A DNA stretch of 64,000 bases, taken from contig NZ_KB894355.1 in assembly GCF_000374425.1 (NCBI RefSeq), positions 124,001 through 188,000 on the forward strand, given 5' to 3'. Below are positions 37,896 to 47,438 of the stretch, in pieces; position 1 is the stretch's first letter; the number at the start of each line of letters is the position of its first letter. This DNA comes from Acinetobacter tjernbergiae DSM 14971 = CIP 107465 (GTDB lineage: Bacteria > Pseudomonadota > Gammaproteobacteria > Pseudomonadales > Moraxellaceae). A program made the position numbers and the translations under genes. The notes under the pieces are model-generated. The model was not told the DNA's origin. It was given only the letters and a program-made list of their open reading frames with translations, and did no database searches.

Positions 37896-39122
37896 ATGGC
37901 AGCTAAAAAAGCGCAAATGATGCCTACTTTTGCCTATGAAGGGGTGGATCGTAAAGGGGCAAAAATTAAAGGAGAATTACCAGCACGTAATATGGCTTTA
38001 GCTAAAGTTACATTGCGTAAGCAAGGTGTTACCATTAAAAACATTCGAGAAAAGCGTAAAAATATTCTCGAAGGTTTGATGAAAAAGAAAGTCACCACTT
38101 TAGATATTACAATATTTACTCGCCAATTAGCGACCATGATGAAAGCCGGTGTTCCTTTAGTCCAAGGCTTTGAGATCGTGGCAGAAGGCTTAGAAAACCC
38201 AGCAATGCGAGAAGTCGTACTTGGTATTAAAGGTGAGGTTGAAGGCGGTAATACTTTTGCAGGTGCTTTACGCAAACACCCACAGTATTTTGATAATCTA
38301 TTCTGCTCACTGGTTGAATCGGGCGAACAATCTGGTGCACTAGAAACCATGCTAGATCGTGTTGCGATCTATAAAGAAAAAAGTGAATTATTAAAGCAAA
38401 AAATCAAAAAAGCCATGAAATATCCAATTGCGGTGATCGTAGTTGCTCTTATTGTTACGATTATTCTAATGGTAAAAGTAGTTCCTGTTTTCCAAGATTT
38501 ATTTAGTTCATTTGGAGCTGACCTTCCAGCATTTACTCAAATGGTCGTTAATATGTCAAAATGGATGCAAGAGTATTGGTTTATTCTTATCTTAATTATT
38601 GGCGCAATAATTACAGCTTTTCTTGAAGCCAAAAAACGTAGTAAAAAATTTCGGGATCTTTTAGATAAAATGGCACTCAAAGCTCCTATTTTTGGTGATT
38701 TGGTCTATAAAGCAATTATTGCCCGCTATAGTCGAACTCTTGCCACTACATTTGCTGCGGGTGTCCCTTTAATAGATGCACTAGAGTCTACAGCTGGTGC
38801 AACGAATAATGTTGTTTACGAAGAAGCCGTAATGAAAATTCGCGAAGACGTTGCAACAGGTCAACAACTTCAATTTGCGATGCGTGTGTCAAATAGATTC
38901 CCGTCAATGGCGATTCAAATGGTTGCGATTGGTGAAGAATCAGGTGCACTCGATAGTATGTTAGATAAAGTCGCAACACACTTTGAAAATGAAGTAGATA
39001 ACGCAGTCGATGGTTTAACTTCGATGATGGAACCTTTAATTATGGCTGTTCTAGGTGTATTAGTAGGTGGTTTAGTTATCGCAATGTATCTCCCAATCTT
39101 CCAAATGGGTTCTGTGGTCTAA
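37896..39122 (+). CDS. pilC: Type IV pilus inner-membrane platform protein PilC
   Basis: This 408-residue T2SF-domain protein anchors the pilus machine. Two T2SF repeats are visible (about residues 70-190, with FTRQLATMMKAGVPLVQGF, and 275-400, with YSRTLATTFAAGVPLIDAL). Each is followed by membrane helices. The start ATG 37896 is preferred because AAAGGA lies 9 nt upstream; ATG 37890 and TTG 37887 are too close to it. Its stop overlaps the pilD ATG. Confidence 0.95.
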   Translation: MAAKKAQMMPTFAYEGVDRKGAKIKGELPARNMALAKVTLRKQGVTIKNIREKRKNILEGLMKKKVTTLDITIFTRQLATMMKAGVPLVQGFEIVAEGLENPAMREVVLGIKGEVEGGNTFAGALRKHPQYFDNLFCSLVESGEQSGALETMLDRVAIYKEKSELLKQKIKKAMKYPIAVIVVALIVTIILMVKVVPVFQDLFSSFGADLPAFTQMVVNMSKWMQEYWFILILIIGAIITAFLEAKKRSKKFRDLLDKMALKAPIFGDLVYKAIIARYSRTLATTFAAGVPLIDALESTAGATNNVVYEEAVMKIREDVATGQQLQFAMRVSNRFPSMAIQMVAIGEESGALDSMLDKVATHFENEVDNAVDGLTSMMEPLIMAVLGVLVGGLVIAMYLPIFQMGSVV

Positions 39123-39982
39123 TGCAAGAATTCCTTTTTTATTTTACTCAAAACCCAATTGCTCTATATATCGCAGTTGGGCTTTTTAGTCTATGTATTG
39201 GTAGTTTTCTAAATGTTGTCATTTTTAGAACACCCAAAATGATGGAACAAGAGTGGCGACAAGAATGTCAAATACTTATAGATCCAGAACAACCAATGAT
39301 AGATGAGCATAAATTAACCTTAAGTAAACCAGCATCTACCTGCCCTAAGTGTCAATCAACGATTCGTTGGTATCAAAATATTCCTGTTATTAGCTGGTTA
39401 GCTCTTCGAGGAAAATGTGGTTCTTGCCAAAATCCGATTAGTATTCGCTATCCATTGATTGAGCTCTTAACTATGAGTTGCTCACTCATTGTCGTTGCAG
39501 TGTTTGGCGCAACAATACAAATGTTATTTGGCTTAGTTTTGACATGGGTTTTGATTACATTAACGTTTATTGATTTCGACACTCAACTACTACCGGATCG
39601 CTTTACCCTCCCTTTAGCAGCATTAGGTTTAGGCATCAATAGTTTTGTTATCTACACTTCGGCTGCTTCGGCTATTTGGGGCTATTTGATCGGCTTTCTC
39701 TGTTTATGGATTGTTTATTATATTTTTAAGCTAATTACAGGCAAAGAAGGTATGGGCTATGGTGACTTTAAGCTACTTGCCGCCTTAGGTGCTTGGATGG
39801 GACCAATGATGCTTCCTTTGATCATTTTGCTTTCATCCATAGCTGGTGCTGTTATTGGTATTATATTGATAAAAATTCGTGGTGAAAATCAACCTTTCGC
39901 ATTTGGCCCCTATATTGCAATTGCAGGCTGGATTGCATTTTTATGGGGTGATCAAATCATGAAAGTTTATTTAGGTGGTTAA
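39122..39982 (+). CDS. pilD: Prepilin peptidase / N-methyltransferase PilD
   Basis: This membrane aspartyl protease cleaves and methylates type IV prepilins. The 286-residue protein has the N-terminal GSFLNVVIFRTP motif, the two CxxC zinc pairs (CPKCQS, CGSCQN), the first catalytic Asp region FIDFDTQLLPDRFTLPL and the second, GMGYGDFKLLAALGAWMG. It overlaps pilC by one base and ends 1 nt before the coaE start. Confidence 0.96.
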   Translation: MQEFLFYFTQNPIALYIAVGLFSLCIGSFLNVVIFRTPKMMEQEWRQECQILIDPEQPMIDEHKLTLSKPASTCPKCQSTIRWYQNIPVISWLALRGKCGSCQNPISIRYPLIELLTMSCSLIVVAVFGATIQMLFGLVLTWVLITLTFIDFDTQLLPDRFTLPLAALGLGINSFVIYTSAASAIWGYLIGFLCLWIVYYIFKLITGKEGMGYGDFKLLAALGAWMGPMMLPLIILLSSIAGAVIGIILIKIRGENQPFAFGPYIAIAGWIAFLWGDQIMKVYLGG

Positions 39983-39983
39983 T

Positions 39984-40589
39984 ATGAGTTTTATCTTGGG
40001 AATTACGGGCGGTATCGGCAGTGGTAAATCAGCTGCTACACAATGGTTTGAATCCCAAGGTATTACTGTTATCGATGCGGATATTGTTGCGCGAGAAATT
40101 GTTGAACCTGGTCAACCGTCTTTACAAGCCATTCAACAGTCTTTTGGAGATTGGGTATTATTAGAAGATGGCAATCTCAATCGACGTGCGCTTCGTGAAT
40201 ACATTTTCCAATTTCCAGAAGCTCGCCAGACCCTAGAAAAGATCACACACCCCGCGATTCGCCAATCAATTATTCAGCAACTACAGCAAGCTAAAAGTCC
40301 ATACGTGATCTTAGTTTCTCCACTGCTATTTGAAACCAATCAACATGAACTGGTACACCATACCTTACTGATTGATGCCGATGAGCAAATCCAGTTACAA
40401 CGTGCGAGTCAACGCGATGGTCAGAATGAAGAACAAATTCGAAAAATTATTGCAGCACAAATGTCACGTACTCAAAAGCAGCAACTTGCTAATGATACCG
40501 TCTTGAATGATGGTTTATTAGAACATTTACATCTACAACTTAAGCCTTTACATCTAAAGTATTTACAACGTGCTGAGCAAGTATTCTAA
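39984..40589 (+). CDS. coaE: Dephospho-CoA kinase
   Basis: This enzyme makes CoA from dephospho-CoA by ATP-dependent phosphorylation. The 201-residue P-loop protein has GITGGIGSGKSAATQWF at the N-terminus, DADIVAREIVEPG and the CoA-binding HPAIRQ region. ATG 39984 is chosen because TTAGGTGG precedes it and the P-loop sits at the normal distance. The pilD-coaE linkage is common in gamma-proteobacteria. Its 3' end overlaps by 4 bp with the convergent transporter gene. Confidence 0.96.
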   Translation: MSFILGITGGIGSGKSAATQWFESQGITVIDADIVAREIVEPGQPSLQAIQQSFGDWVLLEDGNLNRRALREYIFQFPEARQTLEKITHPAIRQSIIQQLQQAKSPYVILVSPLLFETNQHELVHHTLLIDADEQIQLQRASQRDGQNEEQIRKIIAAQMSRTQKQQLANDTVLNDGLLEHLHLQLKPLHLKYLQRAEQVF

Positions 40590-41497
40590 TCTTGCTTTTG
40601 TTGTGCAAGTTGCTGGCTCAGCGTGTCTTTTTTAAACCAGCGCCAAGGTTGTAATGCCCCTACCCCCATCCCAACCAAACCACAAGCAATTGCCGCATTC
40701 AATGGCTCATCCAATAATGGAACAGCAATCACCGCAGCCATAAAGGGTGCTAGAGTCACGATACTGCCTGTTTTGAATGCACCTAAACGCTCAATGGCTG
40801 CAACATAAGTTAAGGTTGCAATAATTACCACCAAGACGCCATGAAATAGACCCTGGATGAGCAAATGGAGAGGTTCTGCTTCTTGAAAATGCTTTGGGAT
40901 AAATAAAATATAGATGGGTAAATAAATAATTGCTGACCAAATCGCGACACTCGCCATAGAATGCCATGCCGATAATTTCCACTGTTTAAGTAAAACAGTA
41001 AAAATCCCCCACCAAACTGCACTGATAAAAAAGAGTAAATCACCCAGTCCCAAGGCTGAGGCTTGATCATGCAGCATTAAATAACTCATAAGAGCCAATG
41101 CGCTTAGCATAATACTCAAGCTTAACCAGGTATGTTTATCAAAAGGTTGTCTAAACAATAAATAAGCGGCAACGGCGGTACACAGTGGAATACAGCCATT
41201 TAAGAAAATTGCAGCATGGGCTGCTGGTGCTTGCAGAAAAGCGGTATAAACCGTTAAACAATAAGCCAAACCACCTGTTAATGCCAAAATCACAGGGCGA
41301 GGATGCCACAAAAAAGCTAAATCTTTTTTGTAAATGAGTATCGGCATTAAGGTGAGAAAAGCAATTGCAAAACGCATTGCCACCAAATCCCAAGCACTGA
41401 CATGCCAATGTAAATTTAAACGGGAGAAAATGGTAAATCCCCCCCAAATACACATTGTAATTAAAACAAATAGATAACCTTGCGTACGAGCAGTCAT
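40586..41497 (-). CDS. DMT-superfamily transporter (EamA family)
   Basis: This 303-residue inner-membrane protein has ten hydrophobic segments arranged as two EamA repeats, each of about five helices. It starts with YLFVLITMCIWGGFTIFSRL and has GGLAYCLTVYTAFLQAPAAHA in the first repeat. Family members export metabolites or drugs; the substrate cannot be read from the sequence. It is convergent with coaE, overlapping by 4 bp, and lies 30 nt downstream of rlmB on the same strand. Confidence 0.9.
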   Translation of the reverse strand: MTARTQGYLFVLITMCIWGGFTIFSRLNLHWHVSAWDLVAMRFAIAFLTLMPILIYKKDLAFLWHPRPVILALTGGLAYCLTVYTAFLQAPAAHAAIFLNGCIPLCTAVAAYLLFRQPFDKHTWLSLSIMLSALALMSYLMLHDQASALGLGDLLFFISAVWWGIFTVLLKQWKLSAWHSMASVAIWSAIIYLPIYILFIPKHFQEAEPLHLLIQGLFHGVLVVIIATLTYVAAIERLGAFKTGSIVTLAPFMAAVIAVPLLDEPLNAAIACGLVGMGVGALQPWRWFKKDTLSQQLAQQKQD

Positions 41498-41527
41498 TTA
41501 AGATTACATTGGCAATACTTGTGTGAA

Positions 41528-42277
41528 TTATACAACACTACGTTGACGGCATGCTTCATAAAGTGCCATACCTGTTGCGACACTCACATTTAAACTCTGC
41601 AAATCACCAGACATCGGAATATATACCGTGTGATCACATTGTGACTGCGTAATCGGTCTCAAACCCGTATCTTCTGCACCCATCACAATTACCACAGACC
41701 CACTAAAATCACATTGCTGAATCGGTAATGCTTTTTCATCTAACATCGTACCGATAACACGTGTATGGGTTGTGTCTTTCAAATGTGCTAAGGTTCGAGC
41801 CAAGTTCGTCACTTGAATAAATTTAACCTTTTCTGCTCCACCTGCAGCAACTTTACGTGCAGTAGGTGTCAAGCTTGCTGAACGATCACGAGGCACAATC
41901 ACCGCCTGAACACCCATCGCAGCCGCAGTACGAATACATGCACCCAAATTATGGGGATCAGTCACTTGATCAAGTGCCAATAACAAAGCATTTGGGTTTT
42001 GTTGCATCAATTGATCTAAATCTGTTTCATTTAATACAGGGTGTGGACGTACTGCCGCAACGACCCCTTGATGAAAAGGCAAGCCTGCTAGTTTTTCCAA
42101 ACTATCGCGACTCGCTTGTTGAACGCTCACACCAAATGGCTCTGCAAGCTGTAAAATCTTTTGCAGACGCTGATCATCACGACCTTTTAAGGTAAATAGA
42201 GTCAAAACTCGCTCAGGCTCTAACTCCAATAATGACTCCACCGAATGAACGCCATAATAATATTCAGGTTTTGCCAT
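41528..42277 (-). CDS. rlmB: 23S rRNA (guanosine-2'-O-)-methyltransferase RlmB
   Basis: This SPOUT methyltransferase modifies G2251 in the peptidyl-transferase P-loop of 23S rRNA. The 249-residue protein has an N-terminal L30e-like substrate-binding domain (YYGVHSVESLLE) and a C-terminal trefoil-knot domain with LDQVTDPHNLGACIRTAAAMG, VMGAEDTGLRP and VYIPMSGDLQSLNVSVATG. The length is typical (E. coli 243). Confidence 0.96.
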   Translation of the reverse strand: MAKPEYYYGVHSVESLLELEPERVLTLFTLKGRDDQRLQKILQLAEPFGVSVQQASRDSLEKLAGLPFHQGVVAAVRPHPVLNETDLDQLMQQNPNALLLALDQVTDPHNLGACIRTAAAMGVQAVIVPRDRSASLTPTARKVAAGGAEKVKFIQVTNLARTLAHLKDTTHTRVIGTMLDEKALPIQQCDFSGSVVIVMGAEDTGLRPITQSQCDHTVYIPMSGDLQSLNVSVATGMALYEACRQRSVV

Positions 42278-42315
42278 GAACGACCTCTAATAGTTTCATA
42301 TCAACGAAAAATAAA

Positions 42316-42404
42316 AATCCTGCAAAGTAACTTTACAGGTGAGGAGCGAATAGCTCCGCAAGGGAATTTAATAAAAAAATCCTGCAAAATGAATTTACAG
42401 GATT
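42316..42404. terminator. Tandem hairpins between ppnP and rlmB, distal one a ppnP terminator
   Basis: Two related stems lie 60 nt apart: CCTGCAAAG-taa-CTTTACAGG (42319-42339) and AATCCTGCAAA-atga-ATTTACAGGATT (about 42379-42404). The second is followed on the minus strand by a run of T residues, so it should terminate ppnP. Between them is a third small hairpin GGAGC-gaata-GCTCC (42343-42357). The first copy looks like a decayed duplicate. Confidence 0.65.
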
Positions 42405-42443
42405 CTCTTTAGGTATAGTGTACCCGATTTAGGAAGCGATCAG

Positions 42444-42770
42444 TTAACCTTCTAAATGACACACATAATCAAGTACTTCATCTGTTTCAATGTGGAAAAC
42501 ACTGTTTCCTGGTACATAGAATGACTGACCTGCACGGAATAGTTCACTTTCAGTACTATCCGCAATTTTCACGCGACATTCACCAGAAATGATTTCCATA
42601 CGCTCAGGTACATGCGTTTCAAAAGTTAACGCTTGTTCAGTGGGTAAAATCACACCTAACGTCTTTTTTGTACCATCTTCAAATTGTACGGTATGGCTAA
42701 TACAAGTCCCACCAAAATACACATTTGACTTCTTAATGACCGTAACATGATCAAACTGCACTGAACTCAT
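42444..42770 (-). CDS. ppnP: Pyrimidine/purine nucleoside phosphorylase PpnP (DUF1255)
   Basis: This 108-residue cupin-fold enzyme has broad nucleoside phosphorylase activity in characterised homologues (E. coli YaiE). The signature [26 protein letters not shown] near residue 19 and the C-terminal [16 protein letters not shown] cover nearly the whole family profile. It stands alone, with terminators downstream and a long gap upstream. Confidence 0.93.
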   Translation of the reverse strand: MSSVQFDHVTVIKKSNVYFGGTCISHTVQFEDGTKKTLGVILPTEQALTFETHVPERMEIISGECRVKIADSTESELFRAGQSFYVPGNSVFHIETDEVLDYVCHLEG

Positions 42771-43127
42771 GCCTACTCTCCAAATAATGCAGCATTTATA
42801 TTAGGTTATGATGGACGTAGTTTAATTGTGCCTGCGTCACTAATCAATCCATTTTTATCATGCTTTAGCAGCAATTTTCATGCCTTTCTACTAAAGTCAT
42901 GAGCAATGCACAGCAGCTTGATTTCAGCAATACAAAAACCAATCCATAAACGGCACACGTAAAATTATAGATACGCCTCTTATTTTACTGATTTATTTCC
43001 AACAGCATCATATTTCAAACGATTCAAAAAATAATGGCTGTTTTAGCTCAAGCAACCAAGATACTCTTGTCGCATGGGCAAAATTTCTCTATCTTTAAGC
43101 AAAAGATTTTGTGCATTGGATGCATTT
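42771..43127. other. Divergent intergenic region between ppnP and recN
   Basis: The 357 nt include an in-frame 18-codon extension of recN (43074-43127) that I do not treat as coding. I see no tRNA, repeat or clear operator, and no LexA-type SOS box of the E. coli form; Acinetobacter is known not to have a classical LexA. Confidence 0.5.
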
Positions 43128-44789
43128 ATGCTCACCCATTTAACTTTAATTAATTTTGCACTCGCTGACCACTTAGCATTAGACATTGAACAAGGTTTTA
43201 ATGTCCTGACTGGTGAAACTGGCGCAGGTAAATCTTTATTGTTAGATGCATTATCTGCCTGCTTAGGTGAACGTACTGATACCAATTATGTCCGTTATGG
43301 TGCAGATAAAGCAGATTGCACCGCAGTTTTTAGCTATCAACCTCAAAGCGCTGAAGCCAATTGGCTCACAGAACATGAATTGGGTGATGATTCTGGGGAA
43401 ATCCATTTAAGACGTGTCATCTTTGCTACGGGTCGGAGCAAAGCATGGATTAATGGACGTCCAAGCAGTTTGGCTGAACTCAAAGAAATTGGGCGTTTAC
43501 TGGTACAACTTTATAGTCAACATAGCCAACAACAATTACTTGAACCGCCATACCCTAAACATTGGTTAGATCGTTATCACAATTTTGCAGAACCCGCAGA
43601 TGCTGTACGTGATGCTTATAGTTGTTGGCAAAAAAATATTCGTCAGCACCAAGCTGCTTTAGAAGCTCAAGCAACACGTATTCAAAAAATCCAAAGTTTA
43701 GAATCACAAATTGAAGAACTCGAAGATGTGATTCAAATCGATTATCGTGACACAGAACAAGAATTTGACCGCCTCAGCCATCATGAACATATCATGCAAG
43801 ACTGTGGTTATGCTCTAAATGTCTTAGATGAAGCTGAGCAAAATATTACGCAAGAAGTTGCCTCTATTATTCGTCGTTTAGAATCTCATGCAGGTCGCAG
43901 TGAACAACTCGCTAGCATTTATAACTCTTTGTTAAATGCACAAAGTGAAATCGAAGATGCGACATCAAGTTTGCGTCAATTCATTGACCGTCAAAGTTTT
44001 GATCCTGAGCGAATGGAACAACTCAATACAACCCTAGAAGTTTTCCATCGCCTCGCTCGTAAATATCGCACCCAGCCTGAGAGCCTTAAACAGGACTATG
44101 CAGCATGGCAACAAGAACTAGAACAATTACATCAACTTGAAAATCCTGAAACATTAGCGGAACAGGTAGAAATTTCTTATCAAGAATTTATACAAAAAGC
44201 ACAACACTTAGATGAGATTCGTCGAGCTGCGGCAATTCCGTTAGCCAAACAATTGACTGAGCAAGTGAAACCTCTTGCCTTACCAGAAGCATACTTCGAG
44301 TTTAAGTTTGAGCCAATGGAACCAGCAAATGCTGAAGGTCTCAGCTTTATTCAACTTTTGTTTACTGCCAATAAAGGGATCCCTGCCCAACCACTGGCAC
44401 GTGTTGCGTCTGGTGGTGAACTCTCTCGTATTGCGTTGGTTATGCAAGTCATGAATGCTGAAAAAACTGAAGCTGAAGTATTGGTTTTTGACGAGATTGA
44501 TGTGGGAATTAGTGGTGGTACTGCCGAAGTGGTGGGGCGTTTACTCGCTGACCTTGCACAGCACGTACAATTACTCTGCATTACCCACCAAGCCCAAGTA
44601 GCAGCGCAATCCGATCAACATTTATTGGTGAAGAAGCAACAAACCGATCCAGCAAGCAGTACCATCATTGAACTTGATGAAGCGCAGCGCATTTTAGAGT
44701 TAGCACGAATGTCTGGCGGCGTGGAAATTAGTGAAACGACTTTGCAGCATGCTAAACAATTGCGTCAATTAAAATTTCAGTCCGCCTAA
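43128..44789 (+). CDS. recN: DNA repair protein RecN
   Basis: This SMC-like ATPase acts in double-strand-break repair. The 553-residue protein, exactly the usual length, has LTLINFALADHLALD, Walker A TGETGAGKSLLLDAL, a central coiled coil (about 150-350), the signature ASGGELSRIALVMQV and Walker B VLVFDEIDVGISGG. ATG 43128 is chosen because homologues begin at this point; the in-frame ATG at 43074 would add 18 unrelated residues. The gene is transcribed alone. Confidence 0.96.
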   Translation: MLTHLTLINFALADHLALDIEQGFNVLTGETGAGKSLLLDALSACLGERTDTNYVRYGADKADCTAVFSYQPQSAEANWLTEHELGDDSGEIHLRRVIFATGRSKAWINGRPSSLAELKEIGRLLVQLYSQHSQQQLLEPPYPKHWLDRYHNFAEPADAVRDAYSCWQKNIRQHQAALEAQATRIQKIQSLESQIEELEDVIQIDYRDTEQEFDRLSHHEHIMQDCGYALNVLDEAEQNITQEVASIIRRLESHAGRSEQLASIYNSLLNAQSEIEDATSSLRQFIDRQSFDPERMEQLNTTLEVFHRLARKYRTQPESLKQDYAAWQQELEQLHQLENPETLAEQVEISYQEFIQKAQHLDEIRRAAAIPLAKQLTEQVKPLALPEAYFEFKFEPMEPANAEGLSFIQLLFTANKGIPAQPLARVASGGELSRIALVMQVMNAEKTEAEVLVFDEIDVGISGGTAEVVGRLLADLAQHVQLLCITHQAQVAAQSDQHLLVKKQQTDPASSTIIELDEAQRILELARMSGGVEISETTLQHAKQLRQLKFQSA

Positions 44790-44902
44790 ATGGAGCAAAG
44801 AAATATTAGAAAATGATTGGCGAAATCCAATCATCTCTTGTATGTTGATAAAAACAACCCATATCGATAGATCAGCATAATATTTGATGGAGAACCGCCT
44901 AG

Positions 44903-45457
44903 GTGACGAAACAATATTTAACTCACCGTTGTCTCATTGCTCCACCAGACATGGCAGATGACTCTTTTGCAAACACAGTCATTTATATTGCTCGCCATGA
45001 TGAAGATGGCGCTCAAGGTATCATTATCAACCGCCCTTCTGAGCTACAAATCAAAGAGTTACTCAATGATTTAGAGATTGATGCGGACAATGTACAACCT
45101 CATGCCGTGCTACAAGGTGGGCCTTTACGCCCAGAAGCAGGATTTGTCTTACATACAGGTCAACCCACTTGGCATTCTTCGATTGCAGTTGGCGAAAATG
45201 TGTGTATTACCACCAGCAAAGATATTTTAGATGCGATTGCGCATAATGAAGGTGTTGGTCGTTATCAAATTGCTTTAGGTTATGCCAGTTGGGGCAAAAA
45301 TCAGCTCGAGGAAGAAATGGCACGTGGTGACTGGCTGATGTGTGACTCAGATATGGATTTGATTTTTAATCTACCATATGACGATCGTTGGGATGCAGCC
45401 TACAAAAAAATTGGTGTAGACCGTACATGGTTTGCTTCAGAGATTGGTCATGCCTGA
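44903..45457 (+). CDS. algH: YqgE/AlgH family protein
   Basis: This 184-residue conserved protein has uncertain biochemical function. The signature [19 protein letters not shown] is followed by [20 protein letters not shown] and [20 protein letters not shown]. It starts with GTG at 44903, preceded by GGAG at 11-14 nt. It overlaps the ruvX start by 8 bp, and the algH-ruvX pairing is conserved across gamma-proteobacteria. Confidence 0.94.
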   Translation: MTKQYLTHRCLIAPPDMADDSFANTVIYIARHDEDGAQGIIINRPSELQIKELLNDLEIDADNVQPHAVLQGGPLRPEAGFVLHTGQPTWHSSIAVGENVCITTSKDILDAIAHNEGVGRYQIALGYASWGKNQLEEEMARGDWLMCDSDMDLIFNLPYDDRWDAAYKKIGVDRTWFASEIGHA

Positions 45458-45893
45458 TTTAAAAACCTCACAATCGATTATGGCCTTTGATTTTGGTACT
45501 CAAAAAATGGGGATTGCGATTGGTCAATCGAGTATTGAAAGTGCCAATCCCCTGCCTTTATTCGTCATGAAAGATGGTATTCCTGACTGGAATAAATTGT
45601 TAAAACTCGTCAAAGAGTGGCAACCAAATCTTTTTTTAGTGGGCTTACCCCTCAATATGGATGATAGTGAATCTGAGCTATCTGCTCGCGCACGAAAATT
45701 CGCACGTCGTTTACGTCACCAAACCAATATTGCAACGTGGATGGTGGATGAACGCCTGACTACACGTGAGGCGAGAGAAGAGCTTGAGTTTTATCAAAAC
45801 AGAGGACAAGCAAAGCGTTTATCAGCTGATAGTTTTGCCGCTGCGCTGCTGATCCAAAGTTGGTATCGTGACCCTGCGGGAATAACGCCTTAA
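45450..45893 (+). CDS. ruvX: Putative Holliday junction resolvase / pre-16S rRNA nuclease YqgF (RuvX)
   Basis: This RNase H-fold nuclease has been implicated in 16S rRNA 5' maturation. The 147-residue protein has the catalytic Asp in [28 protein letters not shown] and the C-terminal [14 protein letters not shown] with [17 protein letters not shown] 45450 overlaps the algH stop by 8 bp; ATG 45480 is the alternative. The next genes are convergent. Confidence 0.94.
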   Translation: MPDLKTSQSIMAFDFGTQKMGIAIGQSSIESANPLPLFVMKDGIPDWNKLLKLVKEWQPNLFLVGLPLNMDDSESELSARARKFARRLRHQTNIATWMVDERLTTREAREELEFYQNRGQAKRLSADSFAAALLIQSWYRDPAGITP

Positions 45894-45956
45894 TCAAACA
45901 ATATTCGCGATTCTAAGTCAAAAGACGAATAATTCTATCTTGTCTTTTGGTATCTA

Positions 45957-46045
45957 CATCAAATCCGAGTTGGTAGAACACACGTGACGAGCAACATGGA
46001 TGTTGCGCTGTTAAGTGGTGTGAATATGGACGTAGCATCAAATCC
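45957..46045. repeat. Palindrome flanked by 10-bp direct repeats
   Basis: GCAACAT-gg-ATGTTGC (45991-46006) forms a perfect 7-bp palindrome in the gap between ruvX and the HlyD gene. The 10-mer CATCAAATCC occurs on both sides, at 45957-45966 and 46036-46045, in the same orientation. A second ATGGACG-type motif (46026-46032) lies inside. This could be a small dispersed element with target duplications or a chance pair. Confidence 0.45.
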
Positions 46046-46164
46046 AATCAAGGTCTTTATTACTTTTCATTTTTCAAAAATAATCAAAACACCAATACAA
46101 ACACGATCCAACTTTTCCAAACTGATGCGATTGCACCCACACCACTGATCACAAACGACAGAAC

Positions 46165-47166
46165 TCATTTCTCAATAATTCGAACCGTCGCAGTACGCCC
46201 AGAAACAAAAGCCAAAGGATTCTGGGGTTGCTCATCTAATACGATCTTGACAGGTACACGTTGCGCTAAACGTACCCAACTAAAGGTTGGATTTACATTC
46301 GCCAATAAATTCGAACTGCCTGAACGCTCACGATCTTCAATCCCTGTGGCAATGCCTTGAACATGACCACGAATCAATTGACGATCCCCCATTAACTGTA
46401 CGGTTGCAGCATCACCGACATGGATACGATTCAATTTAGTTTCTTCAAAATAACCCACCACATAAAGTTGATGACGATCTAATAAAGCAGCAACCGCTTG
46501 CCCTACCTTCACATAATTACCCACACGTAAATCAAAGTTGGCTAAAGTCCCATCCGCAGGTGCAACAACCTCTGAACGGTTCAAATTCAATTGGGCTAAA
46601 TGTAAATTACTATTCGCGACTTCAATCAACGCTTGCTGTTGTTGAATAGCAGCATTCGCCTGTTCAATACTCGCTGCGAGTTGTTCACGTTCAGCCACAG
46701 CTTGATCACGTGTCGCAAAGACCTGATCTTGCTCTTGCTTAGAAATTGCGCCATCCATCAAACTGGTATATCGCGCTGCATTCTTTTCAGCCAATTTCAT
46801 ATTCGCTTCAGTTTTGACTAAACTCGCCTTAGTACCCACTAAATTTGCATGTGCTTGCGCTAAACCTGCTTTGGCTTTAGCCAAATCAGATTTGGCTTGC
46901 TCAACGTCAAGTGCTTGACGCGCCACATCAATTTTAAATAGCACCTGACCTTTTTTCACCGTCTGGTTATCTTGTACCAAAACTTCAGTCACCAAACCAT
47001 TAACGTCTGAGGCAACTTGAATCACATCACCCCGTATCCGCCCATCACGCGTCCACGGTGCGGCATTATAGTAATTCCACAAATGTACAACTGCATAAAC
47101 CGCGATCAGAACCGCAATGATTAATACCATCGGACGTATGATTTTTCGCACATCAAATGCATTCAT
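46165..47166 (-). CDS. HlyD-family membrane fusion protein (AaeA/EmrA-like)
   Basis: This is the periplasmic adaptor of an efflux pump. The 333-residue protein has an N-terminal membrane anchor (IIRPMVLIIAVLIAVYAVV), a biotinyl-lipoyl-like domain (WTRDGRIRGDVIQVASDVNG) and a long alpha-helical hairpin (about 80-180, Ala/Gln/Lys-rich). The second lipoyl half (EVVAPADGTLANFDLRVGNYV) and a beta-barrel domain follow. ATG 47166 is preferred because AAAGGTG lies 7 nt upstream. It lies 71 nt downstream of the DUF1656 gene and acts with the FUSC pump. Confidence 0.92.
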   Translation of the reverse strand: MNAFDVRKIIRPMVLIIAVLIAVYAVVHLWNYYNAAPWTRDGRIRGDVIQVASDVNGLVTEVLVQDNQTVKKGQVLFKIDVARQALDVEQAKSDLAKAKAGLAQAHANLVGTKASLVKTEANMKLAEKNAARYTSLMDGAISKQEQDQVFATRDQAVAEREQLAASIEQANAAIQQQQALIEVANSNLHLAQLNLNRSEVVAPADGTLANFDLRVGNYVKVGQAVAALLDRHQLYVVGYFEETKLNRIHVGDAATVQLMGDRQLIRGHVQGIATGIEDRERSGSSNLLANVNPTFSWVRLAQRVPVKIVLDEQPQNPLAFVSGRTATVRIIEK

Positions 47167-47237
47167 GTTCATCACCTTTACCACATCTCTTTAAATCATT
47201 AAATTTCAGAATGAGCATCTATTTAGAAACTTGAAAC

Positions 47238-47438
47238 CTATAGCCAAATGAATAGCCAATGCACGAATAGCAACAAAACCATGTAAAAGCACAAATTGAA
47301 AATACTCGGCAGCGCAATCCATCCTTTCATCACTAAGCGGTCAATCAGTGGACTCAGCAACTTAAAAAGCACATAGGCAATAATTGCTTGTACCAAAAGG
47401 ATTGGAATATAAATCCCATAAACATTGATCTCACCCAT
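47238..47438 (-). CDS. DUF1656 small membrane protein (AaeX-like)
   Basis: This 66-residue protein has two membrane helices (IYIPILLVQAIIAYVLFKLL and FNLCFYMVLLLFVHWLFIWL). It matches the small DUF1656 subunit found with FUSC/HlyD pumps. ATG 47438 overlaps the FUSC stop by 8 bp and has AGGTG at about 6 nt; the GTG at 47447 is less likely. It is translationally coupled to the pump gene. Confidence 0.9.
   Translation of the reverse strand: MGEINVYGIYIPILLVQAIIAYVLFKLLSPLIDRLVMKGWIALPSIFNLCFYMVLLLFVHWLFIWL

Noticed and set aside
37934..38350. A 138-codon minus-strand frame inside pilC
   Set aside because: It is antisense to the conserved T2SF domain, with no start signal and no recognisable product.
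43074..43127. An upstream ATG for recN
   Set aside because: It would add 18 residues not seen in the family, whereas ATG 43128 gives the exact usual length and N-terminus.
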